Shown: positions 1 through 9,135, numbered from the stretch's first letter. The stretch is 64,000 bases of DNA from Paenibacillus_E sp052115445 (GCF_052115445.1 NZ_JBFRGR010000002.1:62001-126000); one strand, 5' to 3'. Made by a program: numbers and translations. Notes: generated from the sequence alone by a model not told the origin.

Positions 1-644
1 GTCGTACCATCCCCTAGTTCGCCAAATTCATTCGACCCCCAAGCCCATATTGTCCCGTCCTTTTTCAACGCCAAGGTGTACGATTCTCCCGCAGAAATTG
101 CTGTTATATCGCTAAGTGTAGAAACTTGTTCCGCCGTCTGACGAGATACAGTTGTACCGTCGCCCAACTGCCCGAAACGGTTGTCGCCCCATGTCCAAAC
201 CGTACCATCATTTTTTAAGACCACATTATGAGTTCCTATAAAGGCATCGGCAACATGATCCATACCTGTAACCAGCTTCGGCGTCTGAAGCGAGTTTCCA
301 CCTTGAGGCTGGACTGAGCCCCAGACCCAAAGCGCTCCACGATCGTCAATAGCCATGCTCTGCCCGAAGCCCATGCGAATACGGGGCTCATCCGTTCCAT
401 ATACCGAATAGGTTACTGCCGTTACACTAGAAATAATTGGCGGCAATGTGCCATAAACCGCTGATTGAACATCATTTAAATACGCGCCTCTTGAATCAAT
501 CAGGAGACTGGAAGGTGCTTCGAATGCCGATTGCTCGGTAACATCCGTTGCCTGAATCGCATTCCCATAAGTAGTGGCCGAGGTCATGAGTAAACAACTA
601 GCTAAAGTGGTGCGGATCCATATCTTAGTTCGCTTTTTATGCAT
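1..644 (-). CDS. RCC1-repeat (alpha-tubulin suppressor-like) secreted protein, 3' end outside window
   Basis: Reading the minus strand from the ATG at 644 gives an open frame that runs off the window at position 1, about 214 codons. It begins with a Sec-type signal peptide (MHKKRTKIW, then a hydrophobic stretch ending near Ala29). From about residue 110 it shows RCC1-type blade motifs of the form DGTxWxWGxNxxGxLGDGTT, seen twice before the edge, with the preceding VxxIxAGxxxTLALKxDG pattern. RCC1 repeats fold as beta-propellers; in Bacillota such proteins are secreted or surface-bound and of unknown function. A GGGGG-type ribosome binding site lies 8 bases before the ATG. It follows the SLH-collagen gene by 49 bp on the same strand, so the two are probably co-transcribed. 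The role is unknown. Confidence 0.85.
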   Translation of the reverse strand, partial: MHKKRTKIWIRTTLASCLLMTSATTYGNAIQATDVTEQSAFEAPSSLLIDSRGAYLNDVQSAVYGTLPPIISSVTAVTYSVYGTDEPRIRMGFGQSMAIDDRGALWVWGSVQPQGGNSLQTPKLVTGMDHVADAFIGTHNVVLKNDGTVWTWGDNRFGQLGDGTTVSRQTAEQVSTLSDITAISAGESYTLALKKDGTIWAWGSNEFGELGDGT

Positions 645-693
645 TGGATCTACCCCCATCTGTCCTGAGCTTCTTGCCGTTTAGAACCTTGTA

Positions 694-3111
694 CTAGTAT
701 CCAGAAGCGATTTTTTCAATTACGATAGAGATCCCTACTGCAGGCGATTGCGCTAATGTTATTGGAATAAATGAATCATTCACTATGTTTATAGTGCTAC
801 CCGCGCTCAATTGCAAAATGACTTTATTCGAAATTTGACTATTATTGGATAAAATTGGGATACGCGTGCCAGCATCTATCACACCATTTATGCGAAGCGC
901 TATCTGAGCTCCGATTCCAGAAGTTGTCGATACTTGATAGCTGATCTCATAAATTCCGGCTTGAGTTATGTTAATTTGTCCCATGAAAGACGCAAAATAA
1001 CTATCATCGATGCCAGATGTTACATAACCACGTTGGTTCAACGGTAGATTTGCATCAGCTGGAAACGGCCCACCCGATGGCAACACACTATACAAATAGC
1101 CAAAAGTGGACAAGCCGCCTGCGCCAGCCGCGCCGGTCGCTCCTTGTGCGCCTGTAGCTCCTGTGGCACCGGTTGCTCCTGTCACTCCTACTCCAGTTGC
1201 TCCTGTTACGCCTTGGGCTCCGGTTGCTCCGGTTACGCCTTGAGCTCCGGTTGCTCCGGTTACGCCTTGAGCTCCGGTTGCTCCGGTTACGCCTTGGGCT
1301 CCGATTGCTCCGGTTACTCCTTGGGCTCCGGTTGCTCCGGTTACGCCTTGGGCTCCGGTTGCTCCGGTTACGCCTTGGGCTCCGGTTGCTCCGGTTACGC
1401 CTTGGGCTCCGGTTGCTCCGGTTACGCCTTGGGCTCCCGTTGCTCCGGTTACGCCTTGGGCTCCGGTTGCTCCGGTTACGCCTTGAGCTCCGGTTGCTCC
1501 GGTTACGCCTTGGGCTCCGATTGCTCCGGTTACGCCTTGGGCTCCGGTTGCTCCGGTTACGCCTTGGGCTCCGGTTGCTCCGGTTACGCCTTGGGCTCCG
1601 GTTGCTCCTGTTACGCCTTGAGCTCCGGTTGCTCCGGTTACGCCTTGGATGCCTTGTGCTCCGGTTGCTCCTGTTACGCCTTGGCCTCCGGTTGCTCCTG
1701 TTATTCCTTGGATGCCTTGGGCCCCTGTTGCGCCTGTTATTCCTTGGATGCCTTGGGCTCCGGTTGCTCCTGTTACGCCTTGAGCTCCGGTTGCTCCGGT
1801 TACGCCTTGGGCTCCGGTTGCTCCTGTTATTCCTTGGATGCCTTGTGCTCCGGTTGCTCCTGTTATTCCTTGGATGCCTTGGGCCCCTGTTGCTCCTGTT
1901 ACGCCTTGGATGCCTCGGGCCCCTGTTGCTCCTGTTACGCCCTGGATGCCTTGTGCTCCGGTTGCTCCTGTTATTCCTTGGATGCCTTGGGCCCCTGTTG
2001 CTCCGGTTGCTCCGGTTACGCCTTGGGCTCCGGTTGCTCCTGTTACACCTTGAATGCCTTGTGCTCCTGTTGATCCCGTCTCACCATGTTCGCCTTTTTC
2101 GCCTTTTTCGCCTTTTACACCTGCAGGTCCAACTGGGCCTACAGCTCCAGCAGGGCCTACAGGTCCAGCTGGACCAATTTCACCCCGTACAGCAGTCGTT
2201 GCTTTAGGCTCATTAACCCCTAAAGAGACCTCAATCAAATAAGCTTTATCCTCTTTATTCACGATTGATACAAGCAGCCCTACCTTCAAAGCATCAAAAC
2301 TCAGCTGTTGCGAAGAGTTTTTATCATAATATTGCGTTTCCGAAGTAAGACTCAGTTTTTTTGTTTCTGAAGCCAACGTTACAGAGACCGAATCTTTCGA
2401 AACGGCCGATATAATGCCGTTAGTTACACTATTGGACACGCCTGCTAAGGAAGTTTCCTTTCCATTTGTTAAGTAAGGCAACGCATTGCTTAGCATTGCC
2501 GCCATCTCAGCACGCGTTACGAGTTTCAACGGTCTAAACTGATTGTCAGTAAAGCCTTCAACAATATTTAGGCTAACACCAGCATTGATGTAACCCTTGT
2601 AAGATGGCGTAAAATCTTCCTCATCGCTAAACAAGGTTGTGCTTTCAGTCAATCGGCCTGCATCTGACTCACGATTAATTGCCCGAATGATCAGCTTGAT
2701 CGTCCATTCACGGCTTGATGTCTGCTGACCCCATCCTGCCTTGTTCGTTTCCTCTTGTGCCACGAGAAGACCTTTTTTCAACGCTACCGAAATGTAAGGT
2801 TTAGCGAAGTCGTCAACAGAAAGTACAGGATTGACTGCGCCCTCTTTCTTGACTTCCTCCTCTAAACCCATTAGACGGATCGCCATAAGAACTGCTTCCT
2901 GATGAGTGACATTACTTTGCGGATTAAACATCCCTGCGTTATCGCCTGCGATAATGTCAAGCAGCGCAAGTTTGGTCATATACTTTTGTGCCCATGGCAC
3001 CGTATCTGCATCCTTAAAAGTTGGCGCAGCCGCCGATACGATTTGAGTTGCAGGTGCCAACGATACCAGCAGAGCCATCGCCAACGAAGTTTTTTTAATT
3101 TTGTGTTTCAT
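694..3111 (-). CDS. SLH-domain, collagen-repeat and BclA-C-like surface protein
   Basis: 805 aa with a perfect AGGAGGT site 5 bases before ATG. Residues 1-28 are a signal peptide ending in VSAAA. Residues 30-215 hold three SLH motifs (TFKDADTVPWAQKY, DDFAKPYISVALKKGLL and the YKGYINAGVSLNIVEG block), which bind pyruvylated secondary cell wall polymer. Residues 220-305 are a small beta-rich linker. Residues 310-665 are an uninterrupted Gly-X-Y collagen repeat dominated by GAQGVTGAT and GIQG variants; the coding DNA is a 27-bp tandem repeat. Residues 666-805 resemble the TNF-like C-terminal head of exosporium proteins such as BclA and would drive trimerisation. BclA-like proteins normally attach to spores; here the anchor is instead an SLH wall-binding module. 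The long antisense frames over the repeat are composition artefacts. Confidence 0.9.
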   Translation of the reverse strand: MKHKIKKTSLAMALLVSLAPATQIVSAAAPTFKDADTVPWAQKYMTKLALLDIIAGDNAGMFNPQSNVTHQEAVLMAIRLMGLEEEVKKEGAVNPVLSVDDFAKPYISVALKKGLLVAQEETNKAGWGQQTSSREWTIKLIIRAINRESDAGRLTESTTLFSDEEDFTPSYKGYINAGVSLNIVEGFTDNQFRPLKLVTRAEMAAMLSNALPYLTNGKETSLAGVSNSVTNGIISAVSKDSVSVTLASETKKLSLTSETQYYDKNSSQQLSFDALKVGLLVSIVNKEDKAYLIEVSLGVNEPKATTAVRGEIGPAGPVGPAGAVGPVGPAGVKGEKGEKGEHGETGSTGAQGIQGVTGATGAQGVTGATGATGAQGIQGITGATGAQGIQGVTGATGARGIQGVTGATGAQGIQGITGATGAQGIQGITGATGAQGVTGATGAQGVTGATGAQGIQGITGATGAQGIQGITGATGGQGVTGATGAQGIQGVTGATGAQGVTGATGAQGVTGATGAQGVTGATGAQGVTGAIGAQGVTGATGAQGVTGATGAQGVTGATGAQGVTGATGAQGVTGATGAQGVTGATGAQGVTGATGAQGVTGAIGAQGVTGATGAQGVTGATGAQGVTGATGAQGVTGATGVGVTGATGATGATGAQGATGAAGAGGLSTFGYLYSVLPSGGPFPADANLPLNQRGYVTSGIDDSYFASFMGQINITQAGIYEISYQVSTTSGIGAQIALRINGVIDAGTRIPILSNNSQISNKVILQLSAGSTINIVNDSFIPITLAQSPAVGISIVIEKIASGY

Positions 3112-3199
3112 CTGTTACCTCCTGATTTTTTTCATAGTTTTCATTTTTTCTGCAAAACGCTTGAATCTCCTATTCCCTTTTATTTATAGGTCTTAAAAC

Positions 3200-3231
3200 T
3201 TATAGACTTATAGACATATAGACTAATAGTC
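3200..3231. repeat. Four 8-bp direct repeats (TTATAGAC type)
   Basis: Consecutive units TTATAGAC, TTATAGAC, ATATAGAC, TAATAGTC with an exact period of 8 bp, 90-120 bp upstream of the SLH-collagen start codon. The position fits a regulator-binding array or sporulation promoter region, but no known consensus was matched. Confidence 0.6.
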
Positions 3232-3457
3232 CTATAATACACTTACATAGGCATCCTACCCCTCTCGATATTCCTTCAAGTTTCGACTACATTAGCCAAA
3301 ATCACCCATAGACCATAGTACTATGTGTTTCTCACAAATTTCTCACAAAAAATCCCTATCGAGATAGGCGACCACGTTTAGCGGCAGATTTTATCGCTAA
3401 GGTTTGAAGGTTGCTAAAGGGACAAAGCCTATTTATACGATTACGCATAAACCAAAA

Positions 3458-3496
3458 AGACGTTTTTCCATTCAAAAACCGAATGGAAAAACGTCT
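3458..3496 (-). terminator. Rho-independent terminator after the YvbH-like gene
   Basis: Perfect 16-bp inverted repeat (AGACGTTTTTCCATTC and its complement) with a 7-base loop, followed on the minus strand by a short T run. It lies about 95 bp past the stop of the gene ending at 3592. Confidence 0.8.
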
Positions 3497-3591
3497 CAAG
3501 TGGTGTCAGTTACTCAACAAAACATACTGTGTCGGCATGAACGCAGTCACAATCTGTGTCAGGATTACCCTATTATATGGCAGTGATCAAT

Positions 3592-4206
3592 TTAGTTATT
3601 GATATAACGTTCAAAAATAGCACCGAAATCCTTAACCTTCAACTCCGAATGCTTACCTTTCAACCAGTTGTAGGTGGATTCCGTAATCTCATCGAATTGC
3701 GTAACTGGAGAAGTCGTTTGTGTTGAGATACGGCCAGTGGCTTCCTTCGCAACAGCTACGCTTTGCTTAGCGTATTCGAACATTTCCTCATTATGAGCAA
3801 CTGTCTCGGAAATTTTAATCAAAGCTTTGTACAAATCTTTGATCTGTTCAATTTGCTTTTTATCCACATCAATGGAGAAGTTCGTGTTGCCGATAATGAA
3901 TTTGATCTCAACATCAAGATCGATCGTTCCTGCCGTTTCCATATACACTTGGGAGATCGCATGAGTATGATAGCTGAAACGTTTCAGAACTCGCTTAGAG
4001 CTAATCGCACTATCTCCATCCAAATGGATGAGTGCAAGGTTCGTGAAGCAATATTCGTCTTTCTTGGACTTGATGATGAAGTAAATCTTCTCGCCATCCT
4101 CATGCATCACATAATCATCAGAATCAACCTTATCAAAATCTGCTGGACTAATTACTTTACCGATATCACTTAAGCCTAATGCGTCTGCTGCAAACTTCTT
4201 GAACAC
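3592..4206 (-). CDS. yvbH: YvbH-like bacterial PH-domain protein
   Basis: 204 aa if started at the GTG at 4206 (VFKKFAADALGLSDIG), which has GAGAGG 9 bases upstream. The ATG at 4213-4215 is directly abutted by that site and would be poorly placed. Residues about 1-130 match the bacterial PH domain of YvbH (KKFAADALGLSDIGKVI, YVMHEDGEKIYFIIK and YCFTNLALIHLDGD are family hallmarks), and residues about 135-204 match the YvbH-like oligomerisation extension. The protein has no signal peptide and no membrane segment, so it should be cytoplasmic. These proteins are widespread in Bacillota, form ring-like oligomers and have no established function. It stands alone, with its own terminator at 3458-3496. 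The symbol follows B. subtilis naming by recalled similarity. Confidence 0.8.
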   Translation of the reverse strand: MFKKFAADALGLSDIGKVISPADFDKVDSDDYVMHEDGEKIYFIIKSKKDEYCFTNLALIHLDGDSAISSKRVLKRFSYHTHAISQVYMETAGTIDLDVEIKFIIGNTNFSIDVDKKQIEQIKDLYKALIKISETVAHNEEMFEYAKQSVAVAKEATGRISTQTTSPVTQFDEITESTYNWLKGKHSELKVKDFGAIFERYINN

Positions 4207-4299
4207 TGGAACCATCCTCTCGCTAATTAAAATGTATGTAGACTTATCCCATTATACGATATGGGTAGAATTAACATAAGTAGCAAATTGTTAGCCATT

Positions 4300-5163
4300 C
4301 TATCGCTTCTCTTTTTGGCGGAAACGGCCAGGAGGAACCTTCTTCTCCAGTAAGAACGTACGTGTAAAATAATGAACGGAAGAAAACCCCGTCAATTCAG
4401 CAATTTCTTTAATAGGCAGGTCGCTGCTCAGCAGCAGATGCGCCGCTTGGCGAATACGCTCACTCCGAATGAAATTAGTGAAGCTCTCATGGATTCCCTC
4501 CGAGAATAGCCGAGATAGATGGCGCTCCGATACGCTCAAATAGCTTGCAACATCTTTGAGCTGAAGAGCTTGCGAGAGATTATCACGGATATAGAGCTTG
4601 GCCCGCCGCATCAAAATATGTGTGCTTTTATGCCGGATAATAGGCATCTTAGATTGCCTTCCGAATACAGCAGGGAACGACACCAGCAAGGCATAGGCAA
4701 CCGAATGAATGGCTGCATACGGGAGACTTCCGTGCCCCTCTCGGATGAGAAGTGATCGCCATAATTGCACAGTTGGTACATCATCTGCCTCATACAGAAC
4801 AGCATCACCGTGGAGTGCAAGCCCATTGAATGTTTCACGCATTGCATCATCACATAAGGTTTCATCCAGCTCAAACGCGATAAATAAAATATTCAACCCT
4901 TTTTCCGTACGAATTTGGTGGGTAATACCGGGTTTTGAGCAAAAAAGCGTGCCTGCTCGAAGTGAATAGACCATGTCTTCCTCTGAATACAGACCTTCTC
5001 CATCCAAAATGTAACATATCTCAAAAAAAGAATGCTTATGGGGTTGATTATCATACAAACAAGGATCCACTCCCCAATAATGCACTTTAAAGACAGCTTC
5101 CGCACCTTGGATTACAGTTAAAGCTTCATTCAACATCGCATACGTTTCCTTATACTGAAACAT
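4300..5163 (-). CDS. AraC-family regulator with cupin sensor domain
   Basis: 287 aa from the ATG at 5163 (MFQYKETYAML), preceded by AAAGGTG at a 6-base gap; the GTG at 5172 would overlap that site. Residues about 25-140 are a cupin-type AraC ligand-binding domain (HKHSFFEICYILDGEGLY, then SLRAGTLFCSKPGITHQI). Residues about 185-285 are a double helix-turn-helix AraC DNA-binding domain (LQLKDVASYLSVSERHLSRLF, then PIKEIAELTGFSSVHYFTRTF). It is divergent from the PhyH-type dioxygenase at 5304 across 140 bp that includes a TATAAT at 5247-5252, so it probably controls that gene. The inducer is unknown; the family is usually sugar-responsive. Confidence 0.9.
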   Translation of the reverse strand: MFQYKETYAMLNEALTVIQGAEAVFKVHYWGVDPCLYDNQPHKHSFFEICYILDGEGLYSEEDMVYSLRAGTLFCSKPGITHQIRTEKGLNILFIAFELDETLCDDAMRETFNGLALHGDAVLYEADDVPTVQLWRSLLIREGHGSLPYAAIHSVAYALLVSFPAVFGRQSKMPIIRHKSTHILMRRAKLYIRDNLSQALQLKDVASYLSVSERHLSRLFSEGIHESFTNFIRSERIRQAAHLLLSSDLPIKEIAELTGFSSVHYFTRTFLLEKKVPPGRFRQKEKR

Positions 5164-5303
5164 GAGCTTCACCTTTTTCGGGAAAAATGGCCTTATTGTG
5201 CAAAAGTATGTCCTCTGTTGAAAAAGATTACACCGTCAATATCTCCTATAATTATAGATAGAAAGCGGCTTAATGAGCAACTACAAATTGGAGGCATGAT
5301 ACG

Positions 5304-6086
5304 ATGATACAACCTAAAGATGTCGATTTTTACAAAGAAAATGGTTACTTGCTAGTCAAAGGGGTATTTAATGAAGCGGAAGTTGTGGAGATGAGAGAGG
5401 CTGTTGAGAACATTATTCTACGTGCTGCTCACGCGAAAGCCGATAGTAATGCTGCTTGGCAAGGGGATTATCTACCCGCTGAAGAGCTGAAGAAGCTTGT
5501 TCTTAAAGGCTTTCATGATGTGCATTATCACGATGCATCCTTCATGCGAGCCGTCATTCATCCGAATATGGTAGCGGTTTTGAGACAAATTATTGGGCCC
5601 AACGTTCAGCTTCATCATTCCAAAATGCTGGTCAAGCCACCAGAGAATGGCGCTGCCTTCCCGATGCATCAAGATTATCCGTATTTCCCGCATGAGAACC
5701 ATACGATGTTAGCGGCTAGTGTTCACTTGGATCGTGCGGATGAAGAGAATGGCTGTCTACGCGTCATCCCGGGCTCACATCTTGCAGGAAGCTTGCAACA
5801 TATCGGTACGCATTACCTCAATCACAAAGAGTATCCAATCCATATGGGAACACCTTGTGAAGCGGAAGCTGGCGATGTTCTATTCTTCAACTACTTAACG
5901 ATCCATGGTTCATCTTCGAATAAGAGCTCGAGAACGCGGAGAAATGTATTGTTTCAATATCGGGAGGCGAGTGATTTCCCGACCACGCAAGAGCATTTTG
6001 ACTGGGGCATGGGGTTAATGGTTAGCGGGGAAAATCCAAATTTCACGAAAGTGAAGCCTAACTACAAGATTATTAAAGAAGCTTAA
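5304..6086 (+). CDS. Phytanoyl-CoA dioxygenase (PhyH) family Fe(II)/2-oxoglutarate oxygenase
   Basis: 260 aa; GGAGG lies 9 bases before ATG. The double-stranded beta-helix core shows the facial triad: H122 and D124 in MHQDYPYF, H201 in LTIHGSS, and R213 in RTRRN placed to bind 2-oxoglutarate. PGSHLAGS and GDVLFFN are typical PhyH motifs. The family hydroxylates varied small molecules. Bacterial members near sugar regulators are common, but their substrates are mostly unknown. Divergent from an AraC regulator and convergent with the GH42 gene, sharing the bidirectional terminator at 6106-6147. A catabolic or osmolyte-related role is inference only. Confidence 0.88.
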   Translation: MIQPKDVDFYKENGYLLVKGVFNEAEVVEMREAVENIILRAAHAKADSNAAWQGDYLPAEELKKLVLKGFHDVHYHDASFMRAVIHPNMVAVLRQIIGPNVQLHHSKMLVKPPENGAAFPMHQDYPYFPHENHTMLAASVHLDRADEENGCLRVIPGSHLAGSLQHIGTHYLNHKEYPIHMGTPCEAEAGDVLFFNYLTIHGSSSNKSSRTRRNVLFQYREASDFPTTQEHFDWGMGLMVSGENPNFTKVKPNYKIIKEA

Positions 6087-6105
6087 AGTTATATAATAAA
6101 TACAT

Positions 6106-6147
6106 GAAAAGCTGTAACCCTCACTGCAGCAAGGGTTACGGCTTTTC
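6106..6147. terminator. Bidirectional terminator between dioxygenase and GH42 genes
   Basis: Inverted repeat GAAAAGCTGTAACCCT and AGGGTTACGGCTTTTC (one mismatch) around a 10-base loop, placed between convergent stop codons at 6086 and 6166, with A and T runs inside the stem ends that serve both directions. Confidence 0.8.
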
Positions 6148-6165
6148 TAAAGTAAGAAAATGAGT

Positions 6166-8193
6166 CTACTTTTCAATGATGAGGACTTGCTTGGCTGCAA
6201 GTGTTGCTTCATGTTCAATGAAATCGCCGGATAGTAAATCCGTCCCCTTCAAATCCCCGAGGGAAATCGTAGTAGCTTGGTCATTATGGTTTAAAATAAA
6301 GACGAATGACTCGTTCTGTTCATTGGTTCTCGTAGAAACCTCAACACCAGGCACAGGTGGAATTGGTGCAGTAATCCCTTTATCTTGGCACAAGTTGCCT
6401 AGCAGCCCTTGTAAAAATGCTGGCTCAGGACTGGAAGCGACGTACCACGCTTGACCCGCTCCATATGTATTTACAGTCAATACAGGCATGCCTTGATAGA
6501 AATCCTTGCCATATACAGCTTTTACTTCGGCTCCCTCAGCATGGATTAAATCACACAGGATACCGCATTCGTAGCTTCCATCTAGGGCGCCCCATTGCTC
6601 ATTCAGCTGAATTTGGTTGCTCTGATCGGGGAATAACGCATCGATTTCTTCTGCCCAAATGCCAAGAACATTGCGCAGCTCACCCGGATATCCACCCAGG
6701 GTTACGCGATCATGCTCGTTGACGATACCGCTGAAGAAAGTAGTCAGGAAAGTTCCTCCAGCATGAACGAATTGTTCCACGCGCTTCGCATATCCCTCTT
6801 TCACCATATAAAGTACAGGTGCAATGACAATATCGTAGCCCGTGAGATCCGTATCCGTGCCGATGAGGTCCGCTTGAATATTTTCTTGGAACAGAGCGTC
6901 ATAATATTTATGAACTTCATCAACATAATTTAATGCGATTGTCGGGCCGCTCGACAGGCCTACCGCCCAGCGATTTTCCCAATCGAAAACAATACCCACA
7001 CGTGCTCTCACTCTTGCGTCCAATACTTTATCTGATAAGCGCACCAGTTCATGCCCTAACTCCGCGCATTCACGGAATACACGCGTATGTTCATGTCCAA
7101 CATGCTCAATGACAGCGCCATGGAATTTCTCACAAGCACCTGCGGAACGACGCAACTGGAAAAATAATATCGTATCCGCACCATGGGCAACCGCCTGATA
7201 GCTCCATAGTTTCATAACACCAGGACGTTTCAACGAGTTATATTTTTGCCAGTTCTGTTGACTTGGTGTTTGTTCCATCAACATAAACGGCTGACCGTCT
7301 TTTAATCCACGCATAAGATCATGCGTCATGGAAGTGAGACTGACCGGCGTGTCTAGCGATGGATAGTTGTCCCATGAGATGACATCCAAATAAGGAGCCC
7401 ATTTGAAATAGTCTAATTCTTTGTAAAGCCCCATTAAATTCGTCGTTATTGACAGCTCCGGGGAATGACGTCTGATCGCGTTATACTCCAACTTGTAGCA
7501 ATCCAGTAAACTATCGGACATGAATCTACGATAATCTAATGAAATCGATTGGAAGCGTGAACGATCGCCGGCCGTTTCCTCCGAAAGTGCATTTGGCGGA
7601 ACGATTTCATCCCACTCGTAGAACGTATGTCCCCAGAAACCGGTATACCAAGCCTTATTTAATTGATCTAATGTTGTATAGCGCTCTTGCAGCCAAGTTC
7701 GAAATGCCTCCGCGCAGTTATCACAGTAGCAATAACCACCATATTCATTGGAAACGTGCCAAATGAGAATGGCTTCATGATCTTTGTATCGTTCAGCTAA
7801 TTTCTCTGCAATTCGCTCTGAATAGATACGAAATGTTGGACTGTTGGGACAAGAATTATGCCTCATGCCAAATTTATGTTTGCGTCCTTCAAAATCCACG
7901 CGACAAACATCCGGATATTTCTTAGCCATCCAAGCAGGATGTGCCCCCGTGCTTGTAGCCAAACACACATAGGTTCCATTCGCATGGAGACGATTAATGA
8001 TGTCATCTAGCCAAGTAAAATCGTAAGTATCTTCATTCGGTTGTGACAGCGCCCACGAAAATACATTGATCGTTGCGACATCAATTCCCGCAAGATTAAA
8101 CATGCGTAAATCCTCGTCCATAACTTCTTTATCCCATTGTTCTGGATTGTAATCTCCACCATACCAAATTTTTGGCAGCTTAGGATGTATCAT
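6166..8193 (-). CDS. GH42 beta-galactosidase
   Basis: 675 aa from the ATG at 8193 (MIHPKLPKIWYGGDYNPEQW), which has AGAGGTG at a 6-base gap; the upstream ATG at 8220 has no such site. The TIM barrel occupies about residues 1-380. The acid/base Glu150 sits in HVSNEYGG and the nucleophile Glu307 in FMLMEQTPS. The Cys115, Cys155, Cys157 and Cys160 set matches the structural zinc site of many GH42 enzymes. The trimerisation domain (about 385-600, RARVGIVFDWENRWAV) and a C-terminal beta domain follow, a full-length family layout. There is no signal peptide, so it acts on imported galactosides. Divergent from the AraC regulator at 8311, which probably controls it. Some GH42 members are alpha-L-arabinopyranosidases, so the exact sugar is open. 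Confidence 0.95.
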   Translation of the reverse strand: MIHPKLPKIWYGGDYNPEQWDKEVMDEDLRMFNLAGIDVATINVFSWALSQPNEDTYDFTWLDDIINRLHANGTYVCLATSTGAHPAWMAKKYPDVCRVDFEGRKHKFGMRHNSCPNSPTFRIYSERIAEKLAERYKDHEAILIWHVSNEYGGYCYCDNCAEAFRTWLQERYTTLDQLNKAWYTGFWGHTFYEWDEIVPPNALSEETAGDRSRFQSISLDYRRFMSDSLLDCYKLEYNAIRRHSPELSITTNLMGLYKELDYFKWAPYLDVISWDNYPSLDTPVSLTSMTHDLMRGLKDGQPFMLMEQTPSQQNWQKYNSLKRPGVMKLWSYQAVAHGADTILFFQLRRSAGACEKFHGAVIEHVGHEHTRVFRECAELGHELVRLSDKVLDARVRARVGIVFDWENRWAVGLSSGPTIALNYVDEVHKYYDALFQENIQADLIGTDTDLTGYDIVIAPVLYMVKEGYAKRVEQFVHAGGTFLTTFFSGIVNEHDRVTLGGYPGELRNVLGIWAEEIDALFPDQSNQIQLNEQWGALDGSYECGILCDLIHAEGAEVKAVYGKDFYQGMPVLTVNTYGAGQAWYVASSPEPAFLQGLLGNLCQDKGITAPIPPVPGVEVSTRTNEQNESFVFILNHNDQATTISLGDLKGTDLLSGDFIEHEATLAAKQVLIIEK

Positions 8194-8310
8194 GATTCGC
8201 ACCTCTTCATGTAATTTCATATAAGAATAAGTACATTATATTAAATTCACAATCATGTTAAAATATAATATAAAAGCAATCCTATATAAGAAAATGGAAC
8301 AGGAGGATGG

Positions 8311-9135
8311 ATGGTGCATACCCGATTTCTACTAACGCCAAGTACAGCCCAGCCCTACCCTTTATATATCGATAGCATTGGTCATCACGAAGATCAGGAG
8401 ATGCTCAACCGCAAAGATGGCCTACCTCACTATCAATGGCTTCAGACTTTTTCTGGTGAAGGCGAATATGAAATGGGCAATAGGAAAGTCCTTTTATCGA
8501 AAGGTTCCGGTGTCCTCATGCTGCCCGGTGAACCGCACGCTTATTATGCCGTTACGGATACCTGGTGCACACAGTACGTTACGTTCGGAGGCACTAGTGT
8601 GCATACGATCTTAAGTACATTAGGCATGCTTGAATCTGCCGTCTTCCGTTGGGATGAGGAAGGTCCTTTAAACCTTGCTCTCACCCATATTTTGAACAAA
8701 CTTCAGACGCAAGCCGATTATTCTGGCTATGATGCATCCGCGGATTTGTACCATTTCTTGATTCAGATAAAAAAGCACGCACAAATCAATAATCGCACTT
8801 CGATTACGAATCAGATGCTTCATTTACAGCCACTAACCGATTGGCTCGAAGATCACTATCCGAATCCGGATACCGGGATCGAACAGATGGCTGCTGTCCT
8901 TGCGATTACACCACGACATTTGAATACGTTGTTTCAGCATGCTTTCGGCCTCTCTCCTTATGCCTACCTCATCATGATGCGACTTCGCAAATCCAAAGAA
9001 ATGCTGCTAGTCGACAGACATCGCGCCATTAAAGAAATTGCTGTGCGTGTTGGCTTTCGAGATACGAGTCACTTTATTGCGAGCTTTCGCAAACAAATTG
9101 GCCTGACGCCGGAGCGATTTAGAGAGTTGAATTAA
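8311..9135 (+). CDS. AraC-family regulator, likely controlling the GH42 gene
   Basis: 274 aa; AGGAGG at 8301-8306 sits close to the ATG at 8311, and the next codon, GTG at 8314, is better spaced and may be the true start. Residues about 15-150 are the AraC cupin sensor (HYQWLQTFSGEGEYEM, LMLPGEPHAYY). Residues about 175-272 are the two HTH motifs (IEQMAAVLAITPRHLNTLF and AIKEIAVRVGFRDTSHFIASF) ending in the PERFRELN signature. The 117-bp divergent spacer to the GH42 start is very AT-rich, with overlapping TATAAT-like boxes near 8270. Position suggests galactoside-responsive activation; the ligand is inferred from the neighbour only. Confidence 0.9.
   Translation: MVHTRFLLTPSTAQPYPLYIDSIGHHEDQEMLNRKDGLPHYQWLQTFSGEGEYEMGNRKVLLSKGSGVLMLPGEPHAYYAVTDTWCTQYVTFGGTSVHTILSTLGMLESAVFRWDEEGPLNLALTHILNKLQTQADYSGYDASADLYHFLIQIKKHAQINNRTSITNQMLHLQPLTDWLEDHYPNPDTGIEQMAAVLAITPRHLNTLFQHAFGLSPYAYLIMMRLRKSKEMLLVDRHRAIKEIAVRVGFRDTSHFIASFRKQIGLTPERFRELN

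Larger units (their letters stand above)
3112..3591. other. 480-bp intergenic region with promoter-side repeats and a terminator
   Basis: No credible gene is present. Going up from the collagen gene, the region holds a run of four 8-bp direct repeats at 3200-3231, AT-rich sequence, and a hairpin at 3458-3496 that would end transcription of the upstream YvbH-like gene. Small frames that read across the hairpin have no ribosome binding site. Confidence 0.6.

Noticed and set aside
1200..2080. Possible CRISPR-like array in the same region
   Set aside because: The repeats are contiguous, with no unique spacers, and are fully explained as collagen codons.
1144..2242. Long frames on the plus strand opposite the collagen repeat (Cys/Gly/Ser- or Leu/Arg-rich translations)
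   Set aside because: They are antisense to a clear Gly-X-Y repeat; the 27-bp period keeps all frames open. No ribosome binding site and no sensible protein composition.
3404..3602. Two short plus-strand frames
   Set aside because: They run across the terminator hairpin at 3458-3496, have no start signal and overlap the end of the YvbH-like gene.
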